A DNA stretch of 64,000 nt from Fasciolopsis buskii (taxonomy: Eukaryota > Platyhelminthes > Trematoda > Plagiorchiida > Fasciolidae), in NCBI GenBank assembly GCA_008360955.1, contig LUCM01011805.1:140960-204959 (forward strand), in the 5' to 3' direction. The translations under genes were made by a program, and so were the position numbers. Every line of letters starts with the position of its first letter. Within the stretch, counting starts at the first letter, position 1. A model generated the notes under the pieces. The model was not told where the DNA came from, made no database searches, and saw only the letters and a list, made by a program, of their open reading frames with translations. This document shows, piece after piece, positions 11,043-24,292 of the stretch.

Positions 11043-13141
11043 TATGTGAGACAAACCACGTGGCCACAGAAAACTTATCAAAACCGGCATTCGTATCTGT
11101 ATGCGGATATGCCCTGCGTAAATAAACGGGTGTGCAGGATTCAGTAGCCAATGCCTACCCATACGGCCCTAACTGCACGCAGCTGAAGGCTTACATGCGA
11201 CATAAACAAGCAAGCGAGCAAACAGAGACAGTGCAGAGTTGCGTGTTTCAATGGGCAGGAGCAGATGCAACTGTTTTCAGCATGATTGACTGGAAATATT
11301 GATTGAATTGACGTATTGGAGCTGGGCCCTGATACACCCGTGTTGAATGTGGGCATGTTTGGCTGCGGCCGACATGTGTGTTTGTGTGTGTGTGTTATGA
11401 TTCAGTAAAACGGAAAGTGCAAATGACGTGGCCGACCGTTCAGAACAGTGATAACAATACGAGCACCACAAACCGCAACTAATTATCATGTGTTTGTCTG
11501 ACTTGCCAGCTGATTTCAATTCAATGAGTGGAATCACAGAGGAAATTAAGAAATCCACCAACACGCTGTCAATACTGATTGTGAACAGACATATCAGGCA
11601 GGGTGAGAGTGTCAAAATGCGGACAGATCCGCGCTCATATTGTGTCAATTATTCATAACAGTGTTGACCATAAATCATCTACGTAGTTTGTAGTGAGCCT
11701 GAAATTACAGGTGACCATGGATGCATTATATGCCCCATTTCTGGAAATAACGACAGTAGAAGTCTGAAGCATCCGTTTGTGGCAAAATTTTCATCTGCAT
11801 GTCGCATTGCATGCGCTCACATGTTAGCTGATTTTTGATTTTATCCAATGTGATGATTGTTATTTTGTTGAGCTGACTGCCCTTCGGACTACACATTCCA
11901 CGCACATGCTTCCGGGGATCCAGTCAATATTACGCCCGGCAAGCACGTGATCCGAAACTCGCCCTAATCAAAGCTCATTAGTGGTGAATATCCAACTTTA
12001 CAAGATTTTGTTACCGCTGAACAACACGGTGTCGCAAAAACAAGATTTAGGACAGAAAATCTAGATTTGGATGGATTCTAGAATTTTTAACATGAAGCTT
12101 CAGTTTGTCCATGGTGTATTTCACGATATCTCCTTGCAGAAACCCGCAAGAAAAATAAGAGCAAAAATCAAGCGTTGCTGTCGGCAAATGTTTCACGAAT
12201 TTCATATTTCTGCTAAAGAAATTTCGAAAATAAAAACAGCTACTTCCTGAGCACAAGCCAAGTTTGTGCCGCAGTGGTCCTATCATTTCGACGCTGTAGA
12301 AACTGAGACGACCAGAATAAGTCGAATTGCTTGATAGAAGCAATGATTTGGCCCAAAAAAATGCCGGTGGCTTTATGACCGGTGATCTTCGGTATGTCCA
12401 CACACCATGGGAATTTTTCAACCACTGTTCAGTTTCTTGGGGTTAGGTGGTTGAGGAACCACCAATGAGCAGGTGGAAAAGCGTGAATTATCAAGAACCA
12501 ACCTGGACTGCTCGAGTAATGAACTGATCGTTTTCGGTACACGTGTAGGACGGACAACTCATCGGCGATGTGGGCCTGCATGATATTTGATACGAGGCTA
12601 TAAAAGCAAAATGCCCTTACATGTTGTGTTCATATATTGTCATTCTTATGTTCAGATCAACTGGACATAAACGGTACTATGCATCTGAGGAGATGCATCC
12701 GATTTTACCTGGATAAAAGTTTCTTAAAATAATTTTGTCCTGTCCAGACGTTCTGTTTGCCGACTTGGCGGATGCATCCAGAAGAAACTGTATTTCAGTT
12801 TTTTTGTTTCTCCTAACACATAGACATCGTTAACCCAGGTTGTCAGTGAAAGAGCACCTTGAAGCTGTGGATGCTGTCTTCTCGGTTGCCTCTGGACAAA
12901 GCACTTAAGGTTCCAAAGACGAGTTCTAAACACTACCACCATTGGTACATCACCCTTAGGGGGATTTCCTCGGTCAGTTGCTAATTTAAATGAAACACTA
13001 GGACGCTACTTTAACGGGAAAATTTAAGGAAATCTTAGGAATAGTGCTCACGCAAAATAATAAAAGTAGAAATCGAAATAATTGTGCTCCTGCAAAATGT
13101 TTGAACATAAAGATTTCATCCTTGGTCTTTGAGTATAGCTA

Positions 13142-13246
13142 TGCCATGTTGCTACACCCGTGAAATCCCAATAGATCAGGTGTGGTAACGAGCTGGGTGA
13201 CAGCGAGTTTCTGTCCACTACCAAAGTGAGAACGGTAATCGGGTTA
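13142..13246 (-). repeat. SINE-like repeat, family B, partial copy
   Basis: The block AATAGATCAGGTGTGGTAAC, then GAGCTGGGTGACAGCGAGTT, matches 38367-38503 and 42565-42712. This copy lacks the tRNA-like half found in the other two and stops at GAGAACGGTAATCGGG. Confidence 0.55.
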
Positions 13247-13615
13247 AGCAAAAAATAGGAAGAGCACTATTCATAGTGCTGTCCAACATTTTTCACAAAT
13301 AGCATGTAGTCAGTACATGCTACCGGTAGATCAAGTTTGATAATAAACCGAAAGTCCAGTAGTGGTCATGGCTTCGGTAATCAGTTCAGAAGTTCAAGTT
13401 TTTAATTCCCATCGGATACAGAAAGAAACCCGTAGAACGGAGCTCAGCAGCAGGCCCCATTTATAAAATCATTTATTCCTCTCTACTGTTGACAGCGCAC
13501 CCGAGATTCTGTGACTGAGTTACGCACAACATCATTCCTGCCATTTTTGTTAGCTAGGCTAAGATGTGCCGTTTTCGGTACGAAGAGAATCGGAAACTAT
13601 TTTCTCACCACTCAC

Positions 13616-13671
13616 CTGGACAGGTGACGAAACGTTTGCAATTTGAATGCTTAGTTCAGTAATCAAAACCC
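13616..13671 (-). CDS. PIK3C2: Short linker exon before the C2 domain
   Basis: It has a textbook donor (TGTCCAG then GTGAGT) and reads GVLITELSIQIANVSSPVQ after the acceptor GGTTTCCCAG. It starts with two bases, fitting the phase-1 end at 23989, and ends in phase 0. A second in-phase acceptor (CGAATTTAG, before base 13704) would add eleven residues (GLAVAQSVGFP). Its position between the helical linker and the C2 start is right for a class II PI3K, but the sequence itself is not strongly conserved. The assignment therefore rests on splice motifs and phase. Confidence 0.45.
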
Positions 13672-14945
13672 CTGGGAAACCAACAGACTGAGCTACGGCC
13701 AATCCTAAATTCGAAAGCACCGGAAATTGGAAAATGACTAACACCATCAACACGAACCAAACACAGTTAACGATCGGATCGTTACGGAGATGCAACACGC
13801 AATGAAAGTAAATGATGATAGAACACAAGCAGCCAGAAGCTCATGCGTACCCTTAGAAAACAAGACCAACGCTTAAGAAATCCGAAGTAAATCACAACCT
13901 CCTTATTCGGAACTGAAAATAACGGAAGAGAACAGGAAGAACAGATGACAAGATACGATGGAGGACGGCGTTGGAAGTGTCGAAATTCGTACACTATAGT
14001 GTAGTTACTCATTTTCGGAATGGGTCACAAACTTTCCAGTTTCTGTATTTCATCTTACAACCGATCAGGAAAAAGCAGAAAGTATATCAGCTTCGTATAT
14101 CATTGCAAAAAAAGTCTTGACAAAATTTATCGGATGGATAAGACTCTGCATTGATGACTTAAACAAATCATTCGCTACACCTTCACACAGTTAGGGTCAG
14201 TCCACCTATCAGATGATCATATACTTTATCATGGTGAACTTTGAACCCTCTGTTCTGAGGTCTGACGAAACATTCTACATATTTGAAAATGTACATATTA
14301 GTGAACTGTTGGTAGCAAAGTACGGAATAAATCTGAGAAACCCGATCGATTGGTGATTTTAAGCAATTCAGGGGACTGATCGTGTGAAATTAGATCATCA
14401 CAAGGCGCATCTTATATCATTTAGGTTTGTGTGATTTAAAAGGCTTTGTGTTTTTAACTTCTTCATCTCGGCTCGTCACAATCTGTATTGACCAGGTCTA
14501 TTTCGGTTTACTCTGTTTTGCCAAGTACCGCTTGAGGACAAAATGGCCGGAATGATTTTTCTACTTTTGCAGACACTCAATCGGGATGGGAAACTAAACC
14601 AAAGACTTTCTAACTGCTAGTTAAATTTGAGCCAATAAATAAAATTGTTTCTCCCATTTTAGTGTTAAAATTCGACTAATTAAGGTAAACAGAATCCATT
14701 CTCTATGAGTGGATTTTCGAAAATGTTATCAGAAACGACGTTATGGGTTTTGACAGGGAATGACTGGTAACTGTGGTGGAAAATTTGCGACTCACTTATG
14801 AAAGCAAAAACGATTGTTCAAGGTTGGAAAAAAATGGAGCTAACTAGCAAAGTAATCGGAAGAGTGGTGGGATGAATGAACTAACATCAGCAGCACTACT
14901 ATCTGAGTCTGATTTTAGCAGTCTGATCATATGTTAATTCAGTTG

Positions 14946-15060
14946 ACCGGTGATGGTCAAGCCGACAAAATTGGCATTTCCATCCGAAAGTCGCCGGTTC
15001 AAATTCGTCTAATACCGATCAACTTCCTCACTTGGAAATTTCTGCCCGTTTGAAGCCCTT
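14946..15060 (+). repeat. tRNA-derived SINE-like unit, plus strand
   Basis: TGGTCAAGCCG at 14954-14964 fits a pol III A box and GGTTCAAATTC at 14996-15006 fits a B box. The spacing is about 42 bases, normal for tRNA promoters. The sequence between does not fold into a clear tRNA, so a SINE or tRNA relic is likelier than a functional tRNA. Confidence 0.45.
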
Positions 15061-16879
15061 CTCTAAAAAGCATTGCGCTGAGGCATATGACTAAAATGAC
15101 AAAAGAAGAGTTGAAGAAAACATCCATAGTTCGGTCCTCAGATGTCAGCCAACACTAGTCAAAGCTGGTATATCAATCGAAACGCCTATAAGCTGATATC
15201 AAATTTACGGATTCGTTAACATAGCACAGTATTGTACTACAACTAACACCTGTAGTCTGGATACCATATCGTCTTAAAATGACTGGAGCCTGTGTAGCCT
15301 GAGTTGATGTTCGTATCTCAATCACCAAACGTTCACCATTCATAATAATCAGCTGATTATAGGCGTAGCCATAATTCATCCCCCTTCCACTGGCAGCCGT
15401 TTTAGTATGAGGTGATGGGAACGAATTGACCTGAAGTATAATAACAGTAAATTACGTTGTCAACGTGAGCTTCACAACAAGGTTACTTAGGGATCGTTCG
15501 TTCGAATAGCTCTGCTCGCTTCCACTGACTCGTCGAACATTCTTTCACCTAGAAGAATTTTGAGATTTCACCAGGTGTCAAGTTTTACATATAGGGATAA
15601 AATTTACTCGGCTGTTTTACTTTCAAAAGTTGATCCCGAAATCCGAAACTGAACCAGCTATCTCTTTCAGAGTGACAAGTCTGCTTATCGGAATATCTGT
15701 CTACAAGCGCAAGGTAGCCCATCCTGTTCTGTCTGGCTCTTAGGATGTGAAACAAATGCCAATAAATTCCCTAGCATTCTTGATTCTATTTAACGACGAA
15801 AGAGTTCCAACAGAATTTCGCAGTAGTCATGGACGATGTTATCTTTCTGTTCTGCTGATTCGGAGCACAACGATGGCGATTAAAGAGACAAGTTTGACAT
15901 AGCCGCTAAAATGCACTTTCACACAGCCCTACTCAGGGAACACGAGGATGTCACATTGGTTTGCTACCATAGGACAACTGATGAAGTAATGCTCTATTTG
16001 CTAACTATAAGACAAATATATATGTATATATAAATAAAAACTATGCATCGTCTCCAGTACCCGAGATAATATGAAAGACAACTGAACGAAAGTGGAAAGC
16101 CCAGAATTGTGCGTATTTTCGTATATATTCGGATTTGCGCAGGCATAATCAAACAATGGAAATCAGTTCTTAATAAATCGAATATTTTTCACCTTGGACG
16201 CATTCCACTGAATCTGACTAGTCAGCATGCGCACACTTTGCTTTGATTCGGTTCAAACACGATAACACGCCAGATAAAAATTCCACTGGAATAGCCCCGA
16301 ACGGTTTGTGTACACTCATAATGTTTTGCGCAATCAGGGAAGCAAGTTTCATGCATTGAGTTAACAAGGTTTGTGTGATAACAACAACTCAGTGAACTTT
16401 AGCTGTGCAAAAACGAAAAACAGGGTTCATCGTTTGTTCTCTTACCTAAAAAATGCTGATGAGTTGGCAGTTTCAGCATGCTGAAACCACAATTCGATCA
16501 AAGTTTACCTCGATAAGCAAGCTTACACCACTCGCAAATTGCTGACACGTTTGCAGAGAGCTCACTTACATCTATTTTGGCAATTCTATTGGCCGGATTT
16601 ACAATCATTTTATCATTAATTACAATCTGAGAGCACTCTTGTTCCCATGACAAGACGATCCACTAGAAATTTGGCAGTACTCAGCCCCACTGTCGTCCGG
16701 CTCACGAAAACGCATAAATCCATTGAGACTTCTTGTGGTTCTCCACGTCCAGTCCCAGGGTTAGGGTTCTCGGCTGTCCCAGACAAAATTAAGAACGCAA
16801 TAAATCAAGTGAACTGCCGCTTTCCTTCATTTGCACCCATTCACTGACAGAATGCATGTCAACCGCATGCCGCCCTTGT

Positions 16880-19610
16880 TAACGTATGCAGTTGAAATCT
16901 AAATGTTAACTCTGCGAGCCAGTTTCTTAAATCTTCATCTCCCGTTGCTTTGTTTCTGAGTGAAGCACGATTTTTTCCCATCAAAAACAAGCAATCTTCA
17001 GTTTTCTAACTACTTACTTCATTCCTACATTTTCTCCTTAGCTGGCTTGTGCTTTTATGTTCTCCAGTCCACCAACTCCTCCCGAATTTCACATACTGGC
17101 TTTTCCAACCGAGGCTTTGAAATTATGTGGTTGAAGAATCGGATCTTTTCTTTTCTACGTTATTTTTGCGACCCTTAATGCCCCTCCAGCAGCAGCAGGC
17201 CATCAGGTTTTCGATTTATTGTCTTCGAACATTGAAACACTGAATTTAACAGACCCCAGCTACCAAACTGATACCCTAAGTAAATTCAACGTCCGTCACA
17301 AGGATTGGCATTCATTGGAAACTTCAACCGTGTAACATGAGACCGAAACTTTGGTTTTAATCAACAACCTTTATTAACTGGCCAACAAAACTACTCGTCT
17401 GTTCGATTGTCTTGGCTGCCGCGCACACCCTCCTGATCCCACTGTCATATCCATTCCTTCAATATTCTCTAATATCACTTCTTTATATCCTTTGGGTTCA
17501 TCGCACCATCGTCTCATTTCATATTCTATTTTTTCTCTCCCCGTCCCGGTACACAGCTTTAGGTAGGCTTTTTGGCACTGCGAGTTTTCTGGCTGGGGTT
17601 GTTTCGTGACTTTCTGGCTTCTTATTCCTTAGGACGACTGTTACTCTGCATCCGATGCTTCTTTGCCTGTTTCAGTGAGGCTATTCATTAAGATATTCAC
17701 CTTTATATTCCACACCTCTCCAAGCTCGGTAAACCACGATGGCTTAAGTGGCTTAACCAGGCCTGTAATCGTGCTGTGCATCACCGGTGACGATGCTCGC
17801 CAAACTAAATACCCAGGGACTGTTTTGTGCAAGCCAGGAACAAATACTAGATCACCATAAAGGCGGAAAAAGAATGCTTTGTAGGCCACAAAGCTGAGCT
17901 ACTGGTCTCATCCGCCAGTGGCAGCCAGTCGTCCTGTGATCCCTTAGAAAGACGACATCGCGTAATTTCGGCCCTTCTAGCTGTCCTTCCACTCGCTATT
18001 CTCTCGGTTCTCTGATCTGTGATCCTTCTGACAAAATACGGAATTTTGTCTCCCAGTTTGCTTCACTCCCTACCAACTCTGTCAAGACTGTTTCGCCCGT
18101 TTCTCTCATGTGTTCCACTACAGTTTTCTTCCCGACGAAATCACCAGAAGGATTCATCAAATTCTCTTAAAACCTAATGTTTCCAAAGATCTCAGGCCGA
18201 ACAGTAATCCACTAATCATTCTTTTTTCCTTTTCGATCAAAATGCCTTTCCTTCTTCATGGAAGGACAAAATTACGTTTCCCATCCAAAAACAGAGAGGT
18301 CTCTCTAGCCCCAACAATTATCATCCCGCCACCTATATTTCTCCGTCTACAAATGCTTTCGAATCCGTTGTCCCTGACCAACTGTGTCCGTTTCCTGAAA
18401 GTGAAGGTCTGCTGATTGACCGTCAATATGGATTCCGATTGCGTTGTTCTGCAGGCGACCTACTAACTATCACCTAGTACGCCCGGTCGGCTGTACTTCA
18501 GAACCATTCACCTGATTTCTCCGAACATCTATAAGGCCTTCAACCGGGTAAGGCATAAAGGACAGCTGACAAAATCGCAGTCATGCACAGTCCATCAGGC
18601 TTGTGTGGCGGACCTCGTGTTTCCTCAGCTAGAGAGCCATCTCCTTCCGAGTCTTTGAGGTTGTGGCTCAGCCGCTTCATGTGAATGCTGCAGTTCATCG
18701 AGGTTCTACAATGCATTCACGCATTTTTTAGTGATTAAGGATATTTTAACACCAATCTACAATATACTTTGTTGTTTTGCCGATGATGTTATACTGCATT
18801 CTTTCTTACTTCTGTTACCACCCATCAAGCCATTGCCAATATCCATCATGATCTTATTGCTCCCAGTGTATTAATAACTTCCGATCTAGAACAAACCTCT
18901 GTCTAGAGTTTTGCCAACGGTGGCTGCTCCATTGCTTCCAAGACTTCTTTCGCGTTTAATTCACTTAAGTTTATCCCCCATTCTCTTTGGTTCTATTCTT
19001 ACTCGACTTCTCTTCGTTTTGCTGAGTAATATTCATTTCTGATCTTATCATCAGATTGTTTTTTCTGTTGATCGCCATATGTATGAACGCTTACCTCTTA
19101 CGGTGCGTGCAGAGTTGGTCCTCTATTCCGCATCAGACGCTTTATAACACCAATTCACATCCTTCTTTGTTGAGAAGCTCAAATCCGCCCGATACTTGTA
19201 CATTGCAGTAATGCGTGGGGCGGAGCTTCGACTGCCGTTATTTCCTTTTCAGATTGGTTCAAACGAAAGGCCATCCGAATGATCGATTATCCCTAACTGT
19301 TCTTCAGTCTGCAGCCACTGGACCATTACCGGACAGCTGGATCACTCCCTCTTTTCTCTCGCAACTACTTTGGTTTTTGTTCTTCAAAATTCTCCTTCCC
19401 ATGATGTCCTCTCGTTTTTCTTCAACTCTAGATATCTAAACTATTTTCAACTTCAATCTTCCTTTATCCTGCATATCACATATTTAGGGAACACTGTTCG
19501 TCTCCTCGTATTTCCAAAGACCTGCACTCTTCCTGTTGTTAAAAGCAGGATCAACAGGCTGACTATTGCTATAATGTTCCACAAAAGCATCCACCTTGTG
19601 TTCTTTTAAT
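16880..19610 (+). mobile_element. Decayed CR1-like non-LTR retrotransposon (LINE), copy 1
   Basis: Conceptual translation with many frameshifts and stops gives the LINE pol order. Endonuclease traces come first (LAGLCFYVLQSTNSS, then FEIMWLK, about 16.95-17.16 kb). The endonuclease-RT linker follows (KPRWLKWLNQACNRAVHHR, 17.7 kb). Next are the RT signature RQYGFRLRCSAGDL at 18421 and the catalytic-type box FADDVILHSF at 18776 (first residue Y to F). The C-terminal block NAWGGASTAVISFSDW and FKRKAIRMIDYP is at 19.2 kb, with a Cys-rich end near 19.6 kb. It is antisense to the host gene. The 5' end is missing or too decayed to see. Every frame is broken, so it is inactive. Confidence 0.75.
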
Positions 19611-20149
19611 ACAAATAACGATTATGCAAAAAAGATGAAGAAAAACAAGAAAACATCGTGAAACTACAGAACGTCACCGTGGTTTTCGATATTTATTCGG
19701 TGAGTTGTTTAAACGAGCACAATGATGGGTAACGGAAGAACAAAACTCTGTTGTTCTCGCATCCAACATCTTCCCTCGTGGTTTTCTCGTCCAGGTAAAT
19801 TTGTTCGGCACTTGCGCCGTTCAATTCAGCCAATATCTCTGGTGTGAAAATGCGTCCGGCCACCAGCACCATATTAAGATTTCATTCGAAGCATGATGCC
19901 TCACCCGTGTCATGTCGGAGAAGTGAAAACACTATGGAATTAGCAAGTTACCATCTAGAAGGGAACAGTCGCTCGGGAAAGGTTCTCTGGATAAACTCAA
20001 CAGTCTAATTAGTCAAATAGTTTCGTTTTTCTTAAGTCGGATGCGCAGCCTCGTTCTGTGCTGGGTATTTTTCATAACAATGAAGTGAGAACCGGTTGCT
20101 GCGTCGTACTCAACATGCACCAACCCAAAACAAAACAAGCTGTGACATC

Positions 20150-20200
20150 GCACACACACCATATATATATATATATACGTATATGTATATAGATATATAC
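20150..20200. repeat. CA/AT microsatellite
   Basis: A short CA run is followed by an AT dinucleotide run and degenerate TATA-rich sequence. A similar AT patch lies at 16015-16035. Confidence 0.85.
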
Positions 20201-21509
20201 ACTCCGTCTGTCCGCTTTGAATTCACCAAATTAGTGCGCATTCACGCAGGACTAGTTGTGCATTTTTTTTTTGAAAACGCGCACTAGTCGATCCATGCGG
20301 AGAGTGGCCCAATTGTCTGGACATTTTGAGCTTGTAAGGGTATATGTGAACACATCAGTTCGCCAGCTATCTATATGTTCGTAGGCATCTAATTATTCAT
20401 GTTCCTCCTTGCCTAGTGAACCACGTCTCGGTTTCCAGTATGAGTTTCTATCGTAAATGACTGCGTGGGAATGCAACCATTGTTTCCGCGTGAGTGATCT
20501 AGTGTAAACGGTCACATAACTGTTTCCCGAATTTTTAAATCCAAATGAAAATGCGGATCAGTGTCCACAAAACTAGTGCCATTTTCGGAATCTGAGTGAT
20601 ACGTCTGTATGTATTCATGTCTGCGCATGTTAAACCAGCTAAACCCTGGTAATTTCGATGCGGATTTGGTAAACAGACAGATCTGCAAACGAAACGTAAT
20701 TGCAGGCTAAACGACTGGCATTTGATTGACGTAATATTTCACACTCTTTTACAATGGCACAAGCTGACGATAAAATCTGAAGAGATAAGGTCACCTAGAA
20801 TTTTCTGGGACAAAGTAATCTGGTGAACGAATGTCTACATAGAGACAACTGCATGTGATTGAAGTGCGACACGTTATCTTACTTCGACAAATCATACGGC
20901 AGAGAAGCAGAACCGAATGGAGGATGTTTGGGATTTGTAAGGACTGGGAACAATATTTCCTACGCACTTCTCATGCAAACCCGAGATATGTTGGACATAA
21001 AATCGACGTGCACGATAGTTTTCAAAGCCCAATGAGCTGATGGGGAGATTCGACAGTCATGATGCTGACACAGAAAGTGACGGAAATCCCAGAATTTCAA
21101 TGTCAGGAGCGTTCAGATTTTACGACCATTAACCTTGCAAAAACTACTTCGATTTCGGCACCTATTTCATATTACCACTTACTGAAGAGGTAGAAATAAA
21201 AATAAAAATAGTGAGACTTGAAATGCAGGGCAATTTGAAGAACTATTTAGAAAAGGGAAGATTTTTAACTCAAAAGTGTTACTAACTGCGACAGTGAACC
21301 ATATCGTCGAGTGTTTCCAATCGTCGTTGACAGGAATCTCGTGGACCTTAAGTAAACAGTCTAATTCGACCGACAAGGGCCAGTCCGAAGGTTAGATGTT
21401 CACACCATTCTACCATGTCATTCTTTGGCCACTTGGACCCATTCTCCATACATTACCTGCCCCAGACAACAGGGTAAACGAATTGAGGGGGCATGCGTTA
21501 GAAGTCACT

Positions 21510-21600
21510 CTAGTCACATTTAGTGCCTGTTCTAGGAATTGAACCCTAAGACTCAGTGCCTTACGTTTAACCTATGAGTTACTGGCAAAGTTCTCCTATC
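21510..21600 (-). repeat. SINE-like repeat, family C copy
   Basis: This is the partner of the copy at 6905-7000. Shared core: ATTGAACCC, CAGTGCCTTACG and AACCTATGAGTT. It lies just before the family A SINE at 21.7 kb. Confidence 0.5.
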
Positions 21601-21690
21601 ACAGTTGACCAAAACCACGGGGAAAACGGGGTCCAAAGAGATAAACCCTTCGGATATTTGCCCTCAACTATCATGTTTCGTTTCTATCGT

Positions 21691-21871
21691 TTTTATCTTT
21701 TATCTTTTACTTCCTTTATTAATGAAACAACAATGTACATCAATTTTCAGGAAAGGAGCCGCGGCCAGCAGAGAGCTGCCTAGTGGGGAAGTTGACCGGC
21801 GGCGGGAGGATTCGAACTCGTGACCTTCACGTCTAAAACGCCAGGACCTTATCCGTTTGGCCACCGCCGGC
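21691..21871 (-). repeat. tRNA-derived SINE, family A, best-preserved copy
   Basis: Read on the minus strand it starts GCCGGCGGTGGCCAAACGGA. The A box TGGCCAAACGG is at 21853-21863 and the B box AGTTCGAATCC at 21808-21818. The 5' GCCGGCGG pairs with CCGCCGGT at 21797 like an acceptor stem, so the first 75 bases are a tRNA look-alike. Then come a roughly 45-base body (GCTGCTCTC..GGCCGCGGCTCC) and a tail CTGAAAATTGATGTACATTG ending in TTAATAAAGGAAGTAAAAG. The tail and body recur in three other copies. It is a dispersed SINE rather than a functional tRNA, because the tRNA part is always joined to the same tail. Confidence 0.8.
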
Positions 21872-23988
21872 AGTGCAGCGGGGCCCACCATAAGGCTGCT
21901 GTGTAGACTAGATCGTTGATTGATAACCCAGTTTCACGCCAATCCCACGGATTGCTCAAGTTGCTGAAAGCCAGTAGAATGACCGTGAGTAGTAGGTTTC
22001 TGATCGGCTAACCTGGAAGTTGTGGGCACTTAATTCAGTCAACCGCTATCGGTTACGAAATACGTGGATTGCTTGATGGACATCCATTTCGTGGGTTAAG
22101 GGCTTAGGGGGATAATAACAGTTTTCTCGTGATACACAGATTTTAGTTTTGACTAGGTTAAACTGCCTGCGAAACCCGTTTCCCCAGTTTTCATACAGGC
22201 TTCAATCGCTAGTAATCTGATTAAAACACTAAGCAGATGCTTTTGCCTGTTCCAGACCGCGATACAGAGAAACAGAACAGTGTCCACCATTAAATAAGAC
22301 GACGTCCAAGAAACCAGTCACATTGCTCATCGCTTTTTGTGTGAGCACCAAGCTTGTGATATCAATTTAAAATTGCCTGTTGCTGATTATGTGACCACCA
22401 CTTAAGAGTGAAGACTAGAAGATTTATGCCACATTGGATGGCCACCAATTAGCGACTGAGCAGTTAAGGGTGGTCAGCGGCGTTGTCCAAAATTATAACG
22501 GATAAATTAAAAGATGCTGAAATCATAATGTAATAATATGAAGCATTCTTTGTTATGAGACCGTGTGTTGTCACGAATACTTCCTGACAGCAATCAGATC
22601 CCGGGGTCTTGGCTTGGCTGACCATCGCCCGAGAGACATCAGAAATTCTCAAACGGCTACACGTTAATAAAACACATTCCTTGTCGGCCGTTAGGAAAAA
22701 ACTGACGATGGATTACATAAAAAGTCGATTCATTCTGTCGTGTTAAACAACTGCACAAATATGAAAAATACAGAAGTATTGATGGTTTTGTAGCGAGGGC
22801 GCATCCACTTAGGATTACCGAAGCAGAAGTTTATGAAACAAAATAAGCTTCAATAATAATTACGTAAAGAAAACATTCTGAAGGAAATACAACGCTCAAA
22901 CAAGGGTTATTTTAGCGCTGTTATAACAGCCTATTTTTAATGTTGAAAATTATCTAATGAAGATAATGGTCTTTCGTATTCACGTGCAAATGCTATCCCA
23001 GTAAGAATTATTGTAATTCTATCAGGGACGCGTTTAAATTATCACCAATCAGTCGCATGAAGTTAGGAAACTCTTAAAGTTAAGCTTGTTACCACACCTA
23101 ACCTGATGACATTATGTGATTATATGCCGCTCCAATTTTCACAGTCAAGGTCCCTGCGGCTCCGTGCAGTGGGCCCTAGTGGTTGTGTGGCAAGACCCTC
23201 CAATTGCCTTCATCCTGATTTTTCCCAAAGAGGGAACTGTTTTTGCTTACGGACAAATGAATTGAATTTCTGTGGAGGTGCATGACCGGCTTCGCGGCTA
23301 CTGCCACTGGGAAGGTATGCGTACCCGGCACTCTTCTGCCCTGTTCAACCCTTGTGTGCACTTCATGATTAAGAGCGAGAACGGATGATAAGTCCATTTA
23401 AGAATCGAGCGGAGATTCGTCGGATGTTCTTCGCAATAGCCCCAAACATGGTCGTGTGCTTCCGGGGGAATTGCGTTCATCCGTACTACTAAAAACAAAA
23501 TTCCATACTTTCGGACGATTTTCTTTTTCGGAAAGCTAGCCTCGCCTAACCGACGGATTGCCGTGTTATACTTTAAAGAACTTATCATCCATTCACGAGC
23601 TTAATTATTCAAATGAGTTTCAAGTAAGGTACTATTCCATTCATTTTGATCCAAACGCTAAACTGCTTACGTTTTCCTTAGCTTTTCATCGGTACTTCAA
23701 CCAGAGTCTGTAGGATATTTTTATAAATATATCCAAACTAACGGATCAAGCAGTCAGCTTGGTGATCTTTGGGTGTGAATGTTCGGGAGTTTGAATCCTT
23801 CCATCCTCGGTCAATTCACTGATTAACGATCTATGACTGACTGTGGCCTTCGTTCTTCAGGAGATATCGCATTACAGTTGTGTAGCAAATAAACCATAAG
23901 GAAGGGGCACAAAAGGAAATTAACGAAGAAGTTTTAAGGCCACAGAAGCCGACTTCTAGTCCGTAGGTCACAAAATAAAAACACCCAC

Positions 23989-24292
23989 CTTTGATTGCCG
24001 ACGCTTCAGCCGAATCCGCTTCTAACAACAGACCTCGCGGGCGGCAACCAGTCGGTAAAACTTCGGGGTCTTTTACCAAGTAGGTCAAATTAACTGGATT
24101 GATACGCAGTCCTGTCTGTCTCCAATCAAGAAATACGTGGATCTGTGTGAGCAAGTTAATCTCGAGGCGATGCAACGCTTGTTCCAACTTCTTTCTTGTT
24201 TGATTGGTCTCCGGGGTTTTAACCGTTGTCGGTTTTACATTGCTGTTTGCTTTGGACTGCGCAGAATATTTCAGCGATACCATATCCGCCAG
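23989..24292 (-). CDS. PIK3C2: Helical linker exon, class II PI3K
   Basis: A 304-base open exon. Acceptor CTAACGAAATCAG gives phase 0 and donor ATCAAAG-GTGGGT ends in phase 1. It starts LADMVSLKYSAQSK and has a Lys/Thr-rich stretch. An amphipathic segment, TRKKLEQALHRLEINLLTQI, follows, then HVFLDWRQTGLRINPVNLTY and an Ala/Glu-rich end. In class II PI3Ks the segment after the LFGG motif holds a helix (Q-L-x-x-A-I-x-x-L-L-x-L-H) that probably corresponds to LEQALHRLEINLLTQIH. The flanking residues are not recognisably conserved. Phases agree with the exons on both sides. Confidence 0.65.

Larger units (their letters stand above)
10271..13615 (-). other. PIK3C2: Intron with microsatellites and a SINE piece
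   Basis: It holds GT/GA and GT microsatellites near 11.0 and 11.4 kb and a SINE family B piece at 13.14-13.25 kb. Open frames at 11.28-11.65 and 12.05-12.42 kb have no recognisable product or clear splice sites. Confidence 0.4.
13705..23988 (-). other. PIK3C2: Ten-kilobase intron carrying a CR1-like LINE and SINEs
   Basis: The interval contains a plus-strand SINE-like unit near 14.95-15.06 kb, the decayed LINE at 16.88-19.61 kb, AT repeats near 16.0 and 20.2 kb, and SINE copies at 21.5 and 21.7 kb. From 22.0 to 23.98 kb nothing was recognised. Confidence 0.45.

Noticed and set aside
11277..12425. Minus-strand frames of 61-124 residues
   Set aside because: No recognisable domain, and splice motifs and phase do not fit between the exons at 13.6 and 10.2 kb.
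12724..12942. Minus-strand frame with a basic RQPRRQHPQLQG stretch
   Set aside because: Considered as a transposon or exon piece; no second motif or splice context supports either.
21797..21871. Functional tRNA gene
   Set aside because: A and B boxes and an acceptor-like stem exist, but the unit is always fused to the same body and tail in four copies and the cloverleaf is imperfect, so it is a SINE head.
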